In this document: piece by piece, positions 1-6,079 of the stretch
How the letters are laid out: every line of letters begins with the position of its first letter
Position numbering within the stretch: position 1 is the first letter of the stretch
NCBI GenBank assembly: GCA_012517485.1
Contig: JAAYUT010000302.1
Location: forward strand, 1 to 6,565
Source of the DNA: Candidatus Atribacter fermentans
GTDB taxonomy: Bacteria; Atribacterota; Atribacteria; Atribacterales; Atribacteraceae
Direction: 5' to 3'
DNA length: 6,565 nucleotides
Translations under genes and position numbers: made by a program
The notes under the pieces: generated by a model
Database searches by the model: none
What the model was told of the DNA's origin: nothing
Seen by the model: the letters and a program-made list of their open reading frames with translations, nothing else

Positions 1-470
1 AATAAATAAACATCCGCATCTCGCACTAAAGCTCGAGCTAGTGAAACTCTTTGCTGATGGCCCCCACTTAAACCTTTAGGATATTTGGTCATTACATCAG
101 TTAATTCTAAAATTTCAGCTAATCTTTGAACTCGATCCTTTATTTCATTTTCTGGAAATTTCATAGCACGTAACGGAAAGGCAATGTTATCAAAGACTGT
201 CATTGGTGGATATAATGCATAAGACTCAAAAGCCATAGCTATGTTACGGGTTCCTGGATCTAATTCGTTTACTAATCGATCGCCGATATAAATTTCTCCC
301 TCGGTGATTTTTTCCAAACCAGCGATCATTCTCATAGTTGAGGTTTTTCCACACCCAGAAGGTCCTAAAAACGCAACAAATTCACGATCCTCTATAGAAA
401 GATCAATTCCCTTTACTGCTTCAACCTTTCCATATTTCTTCCATAGTTTTTTTAATTCTACTTTAGCCAA
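1..470 (-). CDS. Second MalK-like ABC transporter ATPase, 3' part beyond the left edge
   Basis: This is the N-terminal 156 residues of a sugar-type (CUT1/MalK-like) ATP-binding subunit; it energises the permease pair encoded upstream. I translated it from the minus strand. Visible are Walker A GPSGCGKT (residues 36-43), a Q-loop region reading FESYALYP (81-88) and the signature LSGGHQQR (134-141). Walker B, the H-loop and the C-terminal regulatory domain lie outside the window. The start is TTG at 468-470: the in-frame TGA nine bases upstream rules out a longer protein, and a GGATG Shine-Dalgarno sits 8 bases before it. It begins 37 bases after the stop of the first ATPase, so the two are almost certainly cotranscribed and may form a heterodimer. 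Odd points are Glu at the usual Q-loop Gln and His at the fifth signature position. The family call is very secure; the substrate is inferred from neighbours. Confidence 0.95.
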   Translation of the reverse strand, partial: MAKVELKKLWKKYGKVEAVKGIDLSIEDREFVAFLGPSGCGKTSTMRMIAGLEKITEGEIYIGDRLVNELDPGTRNIAMAFESYALYPPMTVFDNIAFPLRAMKFPENEIKDRVQRLAEILELTDVMTKYPKGLSGGHQQRVSLARALVRDADVYL

Positions 471-507
471 TTTTATTCACATCCATTCATCTCAATCTTA
501 ATGTGAA

Positions 508-1623
508 TTAAAAAAATTCCTCTTCTTTTAACAATATATTCACGCCAGTAGTTGGATGAAAATAGTGCAATTTATTTGGTTGAAAACCAAAATAGACCTT
601 TTGACCCATCTCGAAATTCAAAGAACCTGAGTATTTTACTTGAAATTTTATCTTCTGTTGAGCCAATGTAAGAATTTGTATCATGCCTAAGGGTTCAACA
701 ACATATATTTCTGCTGGAAAATAATTTTTATTTGGAGTCATACTCATTAAGATGTCAGAAGGACGTAATCCAATTTTCAAATGATCAATTTTGAGGTTAT
801 TCATTATTTCGGTCATTTTTTGGTCTAAAGGTATTTCGAAAGCTTCATTTCGAAGAACAATTCCAGAAGAGGTCGAGGTTAAATAACTTATAAAAAAATT
901 CATTGGAGGATCTCCAACCAACCCTCCAACAAAATCATTTTTAGGAAAATTAAATATTTTTTCTGGTTCAGCAACTTGTAAAATGTTTCCTTGATTTAAG
1001 ACAATAACTCGATCGCCCATTCCTAAAGCTTCTCGGTAATCATGAGTAGTATAAAGTGTTGTAATTCCGAACTTCCTTTGAATATTTTTTAGTTCCCCCC
1101 GAAGCCGATGGCGTAGCTTCGCATCCAAATGAGCAATTGGCTCATCCATTAAAAAAATTTTAGGATTTCTTACTAACATGCGGCCTAAAGCCACTCTTTG
1201 TCTTTGACCTCCACTCAATTGAGCAACATTTCTATCCAATAACCAATCAATCTGAAGTAGTTGAGCAATTTCTTTAACCTTTTGATCGATTTCATCTTTT
1301 GGCAGTTTTCTAAAAGGAGAATGTAAGGGGAAGGCCATGTTTTGATAAACTGTTTTATTTGGATAAAGAGCATACGTCTCAAATACCATGGCTACATCTC
1401 GCTCAGGCGGAGGAAGTTGATCAACTCTTTGTTTATCAATGTAAATTTCCCCAGCAGCGATTTCTTCAACTCCTGCGATCGTTTGAAGGAGTGAAGTTTT
1501 TCCAGCCCCCGATGGTCCTAAAATCGTTAATAATTCTCCATCCTTTACTTCACAATTGACCCCTTTTAAAGCAACTACCTTCCCATATTTTTTCCAAACG
1601 TTCTTAAGGGTTAAACTCGCCAT
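508..1623 (-). CDS. MalK-like ABC transporter ATPase (sugar/polyol type)
   Basis: A 371-residue ATP-hydrolysing subunit of a carbohydrate importer, acting on the cytoplasmic face of the inner membrane. Motifs in order are Walker A GPSGAGKT (36-43), Q-loop FETYALYP (81-88, Glu at 82 where Gln is usual), signature LSGGQRQR (136-143), Walker B IFLMDEP (156-162), D-loop AHLD (164-167, usually SNLD) and H-loop His194. From about residue 235 it continues into a MalK/UgpC-type regulatory (TOBE-like) domain containing GLRPSDI and VEPLG; the length is normal for the class. It is the only gene here with an ATG start. That ATG (1621-1623) directly abuts the TAA of the small membrane-protein gene, which implies translational coupling. 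It shares strong N-terminal similarity with the following ATPase (LWKKYGKV / VWKKYGKV), so the pair probably arose by duplication. Function as an importer ATPase is secure; the substrate is not. Confidence 0.97.
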   Translation of the reverse strand: MASLTLKNVWKKYGKVVALKGVNCEVKDGELLTILGPSGAGKTSLLQTIAGVEEIAAGEIYIDKQRVDQLPPPERDVAMVFETYALYPNKTVYQNMAFPLHSPFRKLPKDEIDQKVKEIAQLLQIDWLLDRNVAQLSGGQRQRVALGRMLVRNPKIFLMDEPIAHLDAKLRHRLRGELKNIQRKFGITTLYTTHDYREALGMGDRVIVLNQGNILQVAEPEKIFNFPKNDFVGGLVGDPPMNFFISYLTSTSSGIVLRNEAFEIPLDQKMTEIMNNLKIDHLKIGLRPSDILMSMTPNKNYFPAEIYVVEPLGMIQILTLAQQKIKFQVKYSGSLNFEMGQKVYFGFQPNKLHYFHPTTGVNILLKEEEFF

Positions 1624-1863
1624 TTAAGATTCCATCCTTTTCTCAAAGCCATTTCTCATCTGCAATAATTCCTCTTTTTCCGCTTTTTTTTCTCGAATAA
1701 ATTTTCGATACCAGGGAATAATGAGTAGAAGAGCAAAAAATAAACCGATCAAAGGAACGATCCAAATTGGAAGATACTTTTCCAGCCAACCTAACCATAA
1801 AAATCCTAAACCAAAGGTAGTCATAACTGAAACAAAAACTCGATCTCCAAAGCCAAAATCCAC
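1624..1863 (-). CDS. Small two-helix membrane protein, DUF2160/GlpU-like
   Basis: A 79-residue predicted inner-membrane protein of unknown function. Two hydrophobic segments (about residues 8-30 and 33-52) are followed by a strongly charged, probably cytoplasmic tail rich in Lys, Glu and Arg that could form a short helix or coiled coil. The stretch GDRVFVSV...LWLGWL resembles, from memory, the GDRLFISL...AWLGL part of DUF2160 proteins such as GlpU of rhizobial glycerol ABC operons; the usual first helix of that family is missing. The start is GTG at 1861-1863, supported by AAAGGATGTGA six bases upstream. A competing frame starting at 1873 overlaps it but looks like a shadow, because it lacks a coherent membrane pattern. 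Its position between permease and ATPase genes, with TAA immediately followed by the ATPase ATG, indicates a part of the transporter. The gene is well supported; the family link is moderate. Confidence 0.8.
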   Translation of the reverse strand: MDFGFGDRVFVSVMTTFGLGFLWLGWLEKYLPIWIVPLIGLFFALLLIIPWYRKFIREKKAEKEELLQMRNGFEKRMES

Positions 1864-1869
1864 TGGGCT

Positions 1870-1880
1870 TCACATCCTTT
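1870..1880 (-). promoter_or_regulatory. Ribosome binding site deciding the GTG start of the small membrane protein
   Basis: AAAGGATGTGA differs from the perfect anti-16S complement AAAGGAGGTGA at one base. It lies six bases before GTG 1861-1863, which selects that start and frame over the overlapping alternative frame. Confidence 0.7.
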
Positions 1881-1911
1881 TCATTTCAAAACAATCTTTT
1901 ATAAAAGACAA

Positions 1912-2736
1912 TTATCCCTTCACTGCACCTAAGGTTAAACCACGGATGATATACTTTTGAACCGCAAATGTAAATGCTAAAACGGGAATAACTTGTAAAG
2001 TTGCAACTGCAGCTATCTCACCCCATTCAATCGCTCGTGATGTTACTAAACCTCGTATTCCTACTGGGACAGTTTTTGCCATAGCGGCAGTTAAAACGTT
2101 GGCAAACAGGAATTCATTCCATGAAAAGATAAAACAGAGAATAGCGGTGGTAACCAATCCTGGCGCACTAAGAGGTAAAATGACCCTCCTAAAAGCATCC
2201 CACCTGGAATATCCATCAACCATAGCGGCTTTTTCAAGGTCACTGGGTATATCTTCAAAAAAACTTCTCATAATCCAAACCACAAAAGGTAAATTAAAAG
2301 TGGTATAAACAATTACTAAAAGTGATCGAGTATCGTGAAGTCCCCAACGAGTGGCCATAATAAAAAATGGAATGACTAAAACAATAGGAGGAAACATACG
2401 GGTGCTTAAAATCCAAAACGAAATATGTTTATCTCCAAAAAGTTTAAAACGAGCCAATGAGTAAGCTCCAAGAGTTCCAACTGCCAAAGAAAGTAACGTC
2501 GTACTCGCCGATATGATAAGGCTATTATAAAACATTGGTAAAAAATGACGCTTCGTAAAAGCTGATATAAAATTCTTTGCTGAAGGATTAAAAAAGAATT
2601 TTGGTGGTATAGCAAAAATATCGAGTCGGGTTTTTAGCGAGGTTAATATGAGCCATAAAAAAGGCATCACGTTTATCACCAAAATTATCCCAATAATAAC
2701 CATAGCAATTATATATTTTTTTCGGTTTTTCTCCAC
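1912..2736 (-). CDS. ABC sugar transporter permease, MalG/CUT1 type
   Basis: A 274-residue integral membrane subunit forming half of the translocation pore. It has about six hydrophobic segments, starting at residues 8-32, and hallmarks of MalG-like permeases: NSLIISASTT, the coupling loop KAAMVDGYSRWDAFRRVILP (169-188), FSWNEFLFANVLT, and a C-terminus ending YIIRGLTLGAVKG. The loop has Lys in place of the first residue of the EAA motif but keeps the conserved Gly175. Start choice is open: TTG at 2749-2751, TTG at 2740-2742 and GTG at 2734-2736 are all in frame. I prefer GTG because GGGGTGG lies six bases upstream and the protein then begins MEKNRKK before the first helix. Only 37 bases separate the TTG 2751 option from the preceding permease stop. 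It pairs with that permease as a heterodimer. Family assignment is secure. Confidence 0.95.
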   Translation of the reverse strand: MEKNRKKYIIAMVIIGIILVINVMPFLWLILTSLKTRLDIFAIPPKFFFNPSAKNFISAFTKRHFLPMFYNSLIISASTTLLSLAVGTLGAYSLARFKLFGDKHISFWILSTRMFPPIVLVIPFFIMATRWGLHDTRSLLVIVYTTFNLPFVVWIMRSFFEDIPSDLEKAAMVDGYSRWDAFRRVILPLSAPGLVTTAILCFIFSWNEFLFANVLTAAMAKTVPVGIRGLVTSRAIEWGEIAAVATLQVIPVLAFTFAVQKYIIRGLTLGAVKG

Positions 2737-2788
2737 AATCAACCACCCCAAATGAATTATTATCTATCCCATTTTATATTTTATGGGG

Positions 2789-3721
2789 TTATACCGTTTG
2801 TTTTACACGACTTAAAAGATTAACTAAAATGACTGAAATTATCATGATGATATACAGTAAAATAAAAGAAATAGCCGAGGCTTTTCCTATCCCCCATAAA
2901 TAAAAAGCATTTCGATAAATAAACATACTTAAAACATCAGTTGCTTCACCAGGTCCTCCTTCGGTTAAGGCATAAACGATATCGAAAACACGTATTGCAT
3001 CCATTATTCTCAAAACCAACACAATAAGAATGACCGGGCGGAGCAAGGGCAGGGTAATTTTGCGAAATACTAAAAACGGTGAAGCCTTATCAATGCGGGC
3101 AGCTTCATATGGAGCAGTAGGTAATGCTTCTAACCCAGCTAATAAAACCATAATGAGAAAAGGTGTCCATTGCCAGATATCAACTACCATAAGAGCTGGT
3201 AGGGCGCTTTTCACGTCGGCTAAAGGAGCTGTCGCATAACTCATGAGATGAAGTTTTCGAAGAATAAAAGTCACTAACCCAAATTCAGATTGATAAAGAT
3301 AGGTCCAAGTAAGCCCAACCACAATTGGTGCCATAATCATGGGGAGTAATATAAAAGTTCTGATAATTTTTGAACCGGTCACTGTTCCTTGCAAGATAAG
3401 TGCAATACCTAATCCTAAGAAAAACTCAATTAAAACAACAACCACAGTAAAGGTAATCGTTGTACGAAGAGAACTCCAAAAAGTTGAATCTTTTAAAACA
3501 TTTCGGAAATTCTCTAAACCAATATAACCTTTCAAGCTATCGGCTGCCCGAGCTAAGTTATAATCTGACAGTGAGAGGTTAAAGGCATAAATAGTTGGAT
3601 AAACGGTTATTATGGCCAATAAAATAATGGTGGGAAGTAATAAAGCCCATTTAAATTTAGTTTCAGTACTTGAGATCCAGAAACCAAAACGTTGAAAAAC
3701 CGAAAGTTTTTTTAACGACAA
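2789..3721 (-). CDS. ABC sugar transporter permease, MalF/UgpA type
   Basis: A 310-residue inner-membrane subunit, the first of the permease pair. A positively charged N-terminus is followed by a helix at about residues 24-47 and further helices to the end. The hallmarks of the MalF/UgpA group are visible: LLPMIMAPIVVGLTW, the EAA coupling loop EAARIDKASPFLVFRKITLP (206-225), and ALTEGGPGEATDVLSMFIY. The coupling loop has Lys212 where Gly is usual. The TTG start at 3719-3721 is supported by a G-rich Shine-Dalgarno (GGGGG at 3730-3734, 8-base spacing). A perfect hairpin sits just upstream of that site, between this gene and the binding-protein gene, and may lower permease output relative to the binding protein. 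The family is secure; the transported compound is inferred only from context. Confidence 0.96.
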   Translation of the reverse strand: MSLKKLSVFQRFGFWISSTETKFKWALLLPTIILLAIITVYPTIYAFNLSLSDYNLARAADSLKGYIGLENFRNVLKDSTFWSSLRTTITFTVVVVLIEFFLGLGIALILQGTVTGSKIIRTFILLPMIMAPIVVGLTWTYLYQSEFGLVTFILRKLHLMSYATAPLADVKSALPALMVVDIWQWTPFLIMVLLAGLEALPTAPYEAARIDKASPFLVFRKITLPLLRPVILIVLVLRIMDAIRVFDIVYALTEGGPGEATDVLSMFIYRNAFYLWGIGKASAISFILLYIIMIISVILVNLLSRVKQTV

Positions 3722-3737
3722 TCGACTTTCCCCCTTT

Positions 3738-3774
3738 TTTGCTGCACAGAGATGGTATATCTCTGTGCAGCAAA
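3738..3774 (-). repeat. Perfect intercistronic hairpin between binding-protein and permease genes
   Basis: Arms 3738-3753 and 3759-3774 are exact inverted repeats of 16 bases (core GCTGCACAGAGAT) around a 5-base loop. In the transcribed (minus) sense the stem is followed by A and G bases, not a U-run, so it does not fit an intrinsic terminator. It begins about 20 bases after the binding-protein stop and ends three bases before the permease Shine-Dalgarno. By analogy with malE-malF intercistronic hairpins, it probably protects the binding-protein mRNA 3' end or dampens permease expression. The structure is certain; the role is inferred. Confidence 0.85.
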
Positions 3775-3794
3775 TTCTTCAACCGAATGATTGA

Positions 3795-5087
3795 TTATTT
3801 ATATCCACCACTTTTTAAAAGTTCATCTACTTTTGCTGCAGAAGCATCTAATGCAGATTTCACATCTTTTGCCCCAGCTACAACTGAGTTAATTTCCAAG
3901 GCAAGGGTCTCAACCATATCATCCCATTCTGGGATTCTTGGTCGCCAACCAGTTGTCGCTGCTGCTTCATCAGTCGCAGCAAAACTTGGATATTTATCCC
4001 GAAGTTCCTGAACCGTATAAACTGACATTCGAGTTGGGGAAGAACCTTTCCCTACACCACGAAGTTGAATATCTTTACTGGTTGCCCATTGAATGAAGAG
4101 AAATGCTGCTTCTTTGTTTTTAGAAGAAGTTGGAATGCCAAGACTCGAACCACCATAATGAGAAACTGGATCACCATAGGATGGTACTGGAGCGTATCTC
4201 ATCTGGCCAACAACTTTTGATTCTTCAGGATTTTCCATGCTTCCATAATTTTCATCCCACTGAATTGATTGCGCAACTGTACCTTGCTGAAGCGCAGTAT
4301 TGACATCATCCCAAGTCCAAGTGGTTACTCCTGGAGGAGCAAATTCTGTCATCTTTTTATAATATTCAGTAGCCTTCACGCCATTTTCATCATTTAATAA
4401 AACATTATAGTTATCATCGTATAACTGACCTTGGAAAGCCCACAAAATACAGAGCCATTCACAAACGACAGAAAGATGTCGTTTAGCCATCATCCCTACC
4501 CCGTAAAGTTGAGGAGGATGATTGAGCTTTTGCATGGTATCCATCCATTCATCCGGTTTTTTCGGAGGTCCAGCTACACCGTACTCATCATATATAGCTT
4601 TGTTCCAGAAAAGGTATTGAATAACACTATCAAATGGATATCCATAGGCTTTCCCATCCCACATGGTTCCTTCCCACATTCGAGGATAGAAATCAGCGAG
4701 GTCATTGTTTGGATCGGCCAAAGCTGGGTTGTTCATATACTGCTCAAAAGGTTCAATATAACCAGCTTTGACATATTTTCCTGTCCAAGAATAGTCAAAG
4801 TTAAAAACATCATAAATTCCTGTTTTGGAAGCAAAATCCATGAGTGCTTTTTCCTCAAGATGAGGGTGGGCTTGTCGTTCAACAATAACTTTAATTCCAG
4901 TTGCTTGTTCGAATTCCGGTAATGCCTCCTCAACCCAGTAACTGGGAGGAGTGGTCTCAGTTATAAACCTTAAGGTTACTCCAGCATAGGGTTTGGCTGC
5001 TTCCTCTAAACTCCAACCAAAAGCTATAGATGTCATCCCTAAAACTAAGACAACAACACTAAATAACATAAGAGTTCTTTTTTTCAA
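3795..5087 (-). CDS. Extracellular solute-binding protein, family 1 (sugar/polyol ABC importer)
   Basis: A 430-residue substrate-capturing protein for the transporter encoded directly downstream. A signal peptide (MKKR, hydrophobic core, then AFG before Trp25) is cleaved near residue 24 by signal peptidase I. There is no Cys after it, so it is a free periplasmic protein, not a lipoprotein. The mature part has the family-1 layout: LPEFEQATGIKVIVERQ early on, YDVFNFDYSWTGKYVKAGYIEP in the first lobe, GKAYGYPFDSVIQYLFWNKAIYDEYG at the hinge side, and GGSSLGIPTSSKNKEAAFLFIQW in the second lobe. Many Trp and Tyr residues suit carbohydrate stacking. The TTG start at 5085-5087 has AGAAGGAGGG six bases upstream. 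The next ATG, at residue 7, would cut off the MKKR charge and lie too far from the site. Class secure; ligand unknown, polyol favoured by the adjacent dehydrogenase. Confidence 0.96.
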   Translation of the reverse strand: MKKRTLMLFSVVVLVLGMTSIAFGWSLEEAAKPYAGVTLRFITETTPPSYWVEEALPEFEQATGIKVIVERQAHPHLEEKALMDFASKTGIYDVFNFDYSWTGKYVKAGYIEPFEQYMNNPALADPNNDLADFYPRMWEGTMWDGKAYGYPFDSVIQYLFWNKAIYDEYGVAGPPKKPDEWMDTMQKLNHPPQLYGVGMMAKRHLSVVCEWLCILWAFQGQLYDDNYNVLLNDENGVKATEYYKKMTEFAPPGVTTWTWDDVNTALQQGTVAQSIQWDENYGSMENPEESKVVGQMRYAPVPSYGDPVSHYGGSSLGIPTSSKNKEAAFLFIQWATSKDIQLRGVGKGSSPTRMSVYTVQELRDKYPSFAATDEAAATTGWRPRIPEWDDMVETLALEINSVVAGAKDVKSALDASAAKVDELLKSGGYK

Positions 5088-5149
5088 TTTAATCCCTCCT
5101 TCTGGGAATTTTTGACAAAATAAAACGACTTAACAGAAGTAGCACTCAC
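5084..5149 (-). CDS. Possible 21-residue leader peptide overlapping the binding-protein start
   Basis: A short minus-strand reading frame beginning at GTG 5147-5149 encodes VSATSVKSFYFVKNSQKEGLN. Its TGA overlaps the binding-protein TTG start in the arrangement TTGA, which would allow reinitiation. The nearest strong Shine-Dalgarno (5165-5175) is too far upstream at about 18 bases, so initiation is doubtful. It could equally be chance open sequence in a 108-base gap. Confidence 0.2.
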   Translation of the reverse strand: MSATSVKSFYFVKNSQKEGLN

Positions 5150-5164
5150 TTACTTTTTCGGTTC

Positions 5165-5175
5165 TCACCTCCTTT
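5165..5175 (-). promoter_or_regulatory. Orphan perfect Shine-Dalgarno sequence
   Basis: AAAGGAGGTGA matches the full anti-Shine-Dalgarno complement for 11 bases. It lies 21 bases after the dehydrogenase stop and about 77 bases before the binding-protein start, which has its own site. No start codon lies 5-10 bases downstream; a GTG overlaps the site and the next useful GTG is about 18 bases away. It may be a ribosome standby site, serve a tiny leader peptide, or be a relic of a lost gene. Confidence 0.55.
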
Positions 5176-5195
5176 ATCCATCAACAACAAACTGA

Positions 5196-5966
5196 TTATT
5201 GAATGCAATATCCCCCATCAATAACCAGAGTCTCACCAGTCACTAAATTAGATGCTTCGCTGGCTAAATAAAGGGCCGCAGCTGCTACTTCTTCTGGATA
5301 ACCAAACCGACCAAGGGGAATCTTCTTTTTCATGGCTTCTCCCACTTCTCCTGACCAGGCTTTTATTCCTAACTCAGTGAGAATAACAGTTGGAGCGATA
5401 GCGTTAACATTAATACCATATTCAGCCCATTCCAAGGCTAAAACTTTCGTCATACCAATAATCCCTGCTTTACTTGAACAATAAGCTACATGCTTATCAA
5501 GGGCGATTAACCCCGCCTGAGAAGCAATGTTGATGATTTTCCCTTTTTTCTGTTTAATCATCTCTCGACCAATAATTTGCGAGAGCATAAAAGGAGCTTT
5601 TAAATTAACTGCCATCGTTTTATCCCAAATTTCCTCAGAAAGATTTTCAGCATCATCCAACATTCCTACTCCAGCGTTGTTTACTAAAATATCAATTCGT
5701 GGAAACACTTTAAAGCTTTCCTGATAAATTCTCTTAAGGTCAGCATTTATGGTAATATCAGCAACAATAGGAAGATTTTGATTAGTCCCTCCTGGAAGAG
5801 ATTTGGCTACATTAATCACTTCCTGATCTAAATCAACCAATATGATGTTTGCTTTTTGATTTGAAAATACCTGGGCAATAGCTTTACCAATTCCTTTTGC
5901 AGCTCCAGTGATTAAAGCGGTTTTCCCTTCCAAACTAAAACTTAGAGAATACGGTTTTTCTACCAA
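5196..5966 (-). CDS. Short-chain polyol dehydrogenase, GolD/DthD-like
   Basis: A 256-residue classical SDR oxidoreductase, probably oxidising a sugar alcohol at a secondary hydroxyl with NAD+ in the cytoplasm. From the chosen start, the cofactor motif TGAAKGIG is at 20-27. Asp45 at the end of the second strand favours NAD+ over NADP+. NNAG is at 96-99, and the catalytic residues are Asn121, Ser149, Tyr162 and Lys166 (YCSSK). The stretches SQAGLIALDKHVAYCSSKA, PTVILTELGIKAWSGEVGE and GRFGYPEEVAA closely resemble, from memory, GolD of Listeria and D-threitol dehydrogenase DthD. Gluconate 5-dehydrogenase is the main alternative. I choose TTG at 5964-5966 because AAGGAG lies eight bases upstream; the longer GTG start at 5973-5975 overlaps that site. 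It precedes the transporter by about 108 bases and likely shares its transcript. Confidence 0.93.
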   Translation of the reverse strand: MVEKPYSLSFSLEGKTALITGAAKGIGKAIAQVFSNQKANIILVDLDQEVINVAKSLPGGTNQNLPIVADITINADLKRIYQESFKVFPRIDILVNNAGVGMLDDAENLSEEIWDKTMAVNLKAPFMLSQIIGREMIKQKKGKIINIASQAGLIALDKHVAYCSSKAGIIGMTKVLALEWAEYGINVNAIAPTVILTELGIKAWSGEVGEAMKKKIPLGRFGYPEEVAAAALYLASEASNLVTGETLVIDGGYCIQ

Positions 5967-5974
5967 AATGATCA

Positions 5975-5983
5975 CTCCTTCTT
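5975..5983 (-). promoter_or_regulatory. Ribosome binding site deciding the TTG start of the dehydrogenase
   Basis: AAGAAGGAG ends eight bases before TTG 5964-5966. It overlaps the alternative GTG 5973-5975, so the nine-base longer reading of the gene is unlikely. Confidence 0.7.
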
Positions 5984-6079
5984 GGAGGTATTTTCTTTTT
6001 TTACTAATAACTCTTACTAATTTTTTATTTTCTTAATAATAAAATTGGAAAGTATAAGAATATAAATTTATCTTTATTT
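5984..6079 (-). promoter_or_regulatory. AT-rich spacer between regulator and dehydrogenase; possible promoter/operator
   Basis: This is one of the few gaps in the locus large enough for a promoter. It holds a direct repeat TTACTAAT (6001-6008 and 6014-6021), an inverted pair TTCTTA/TAAGAA (6030-6035 and 6055-6060) and the palindrome ATAAATTTAT (6062-6071). On the minus strand a TTGAAA (6078-6083) overlaps the regulator stop and is followed by AT-rich -10-like sequences, but spacing to the best one (TATACT, 6051-6056) is 21 bases. I see no clear terminator. The region is so AT-rich that chance matches are expected. Confidence 0.3.

Noticed and set aside
304..501. Plus-strand open frame of 65 codons
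   Set aside because: Antisense to the N-terminal ATPase region encoding Walker A; no independent signal.
1643..1873. Alternative minus-strand frame of 76 codons over the small membrane-protein gene
   Set aside because: It is shifted relative to the frame with two clean membrane helices and the GDRVF motif, and its start overlaps the ribosome site used by that frame.
1895..1908. Palindrome TCTTTTATAAAAGA between the MalG-like permease and the small gene
   Set aside because: Short, pure AT core and no U-run; expected by chance in AT-rich spacer, and weak as RNA structure.
3738..3780. Intrinsic terminator after the binding-protein gene
   Set aside because: Strong stem but followed by A and G in the transcribed sense; no U-run on the minus strand and no plus-strand gene needing one.
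3670..4011. Plus-strand open frame of 113 codons
   Set aside because: Spans the end of the binding-protein gene, the hairpin and the permease start on the other strand; its sequence is low-complexity antisense of those genes.
4431..4922. Plus-strand open frame of 163 codons
   Set aside because: Lies wholly inside the binding-protein gene on the opposite strand, whose protein is clearly recognisable; the plus-strand product has no family features.
5975..5987. Four-base-pair hairpin (CTCC/GGAG) over the dehydrogenase ribosome site
   Set aside because: Only four pairs with a five-base loop and flanking mismatches; too weak to claim as a switch.
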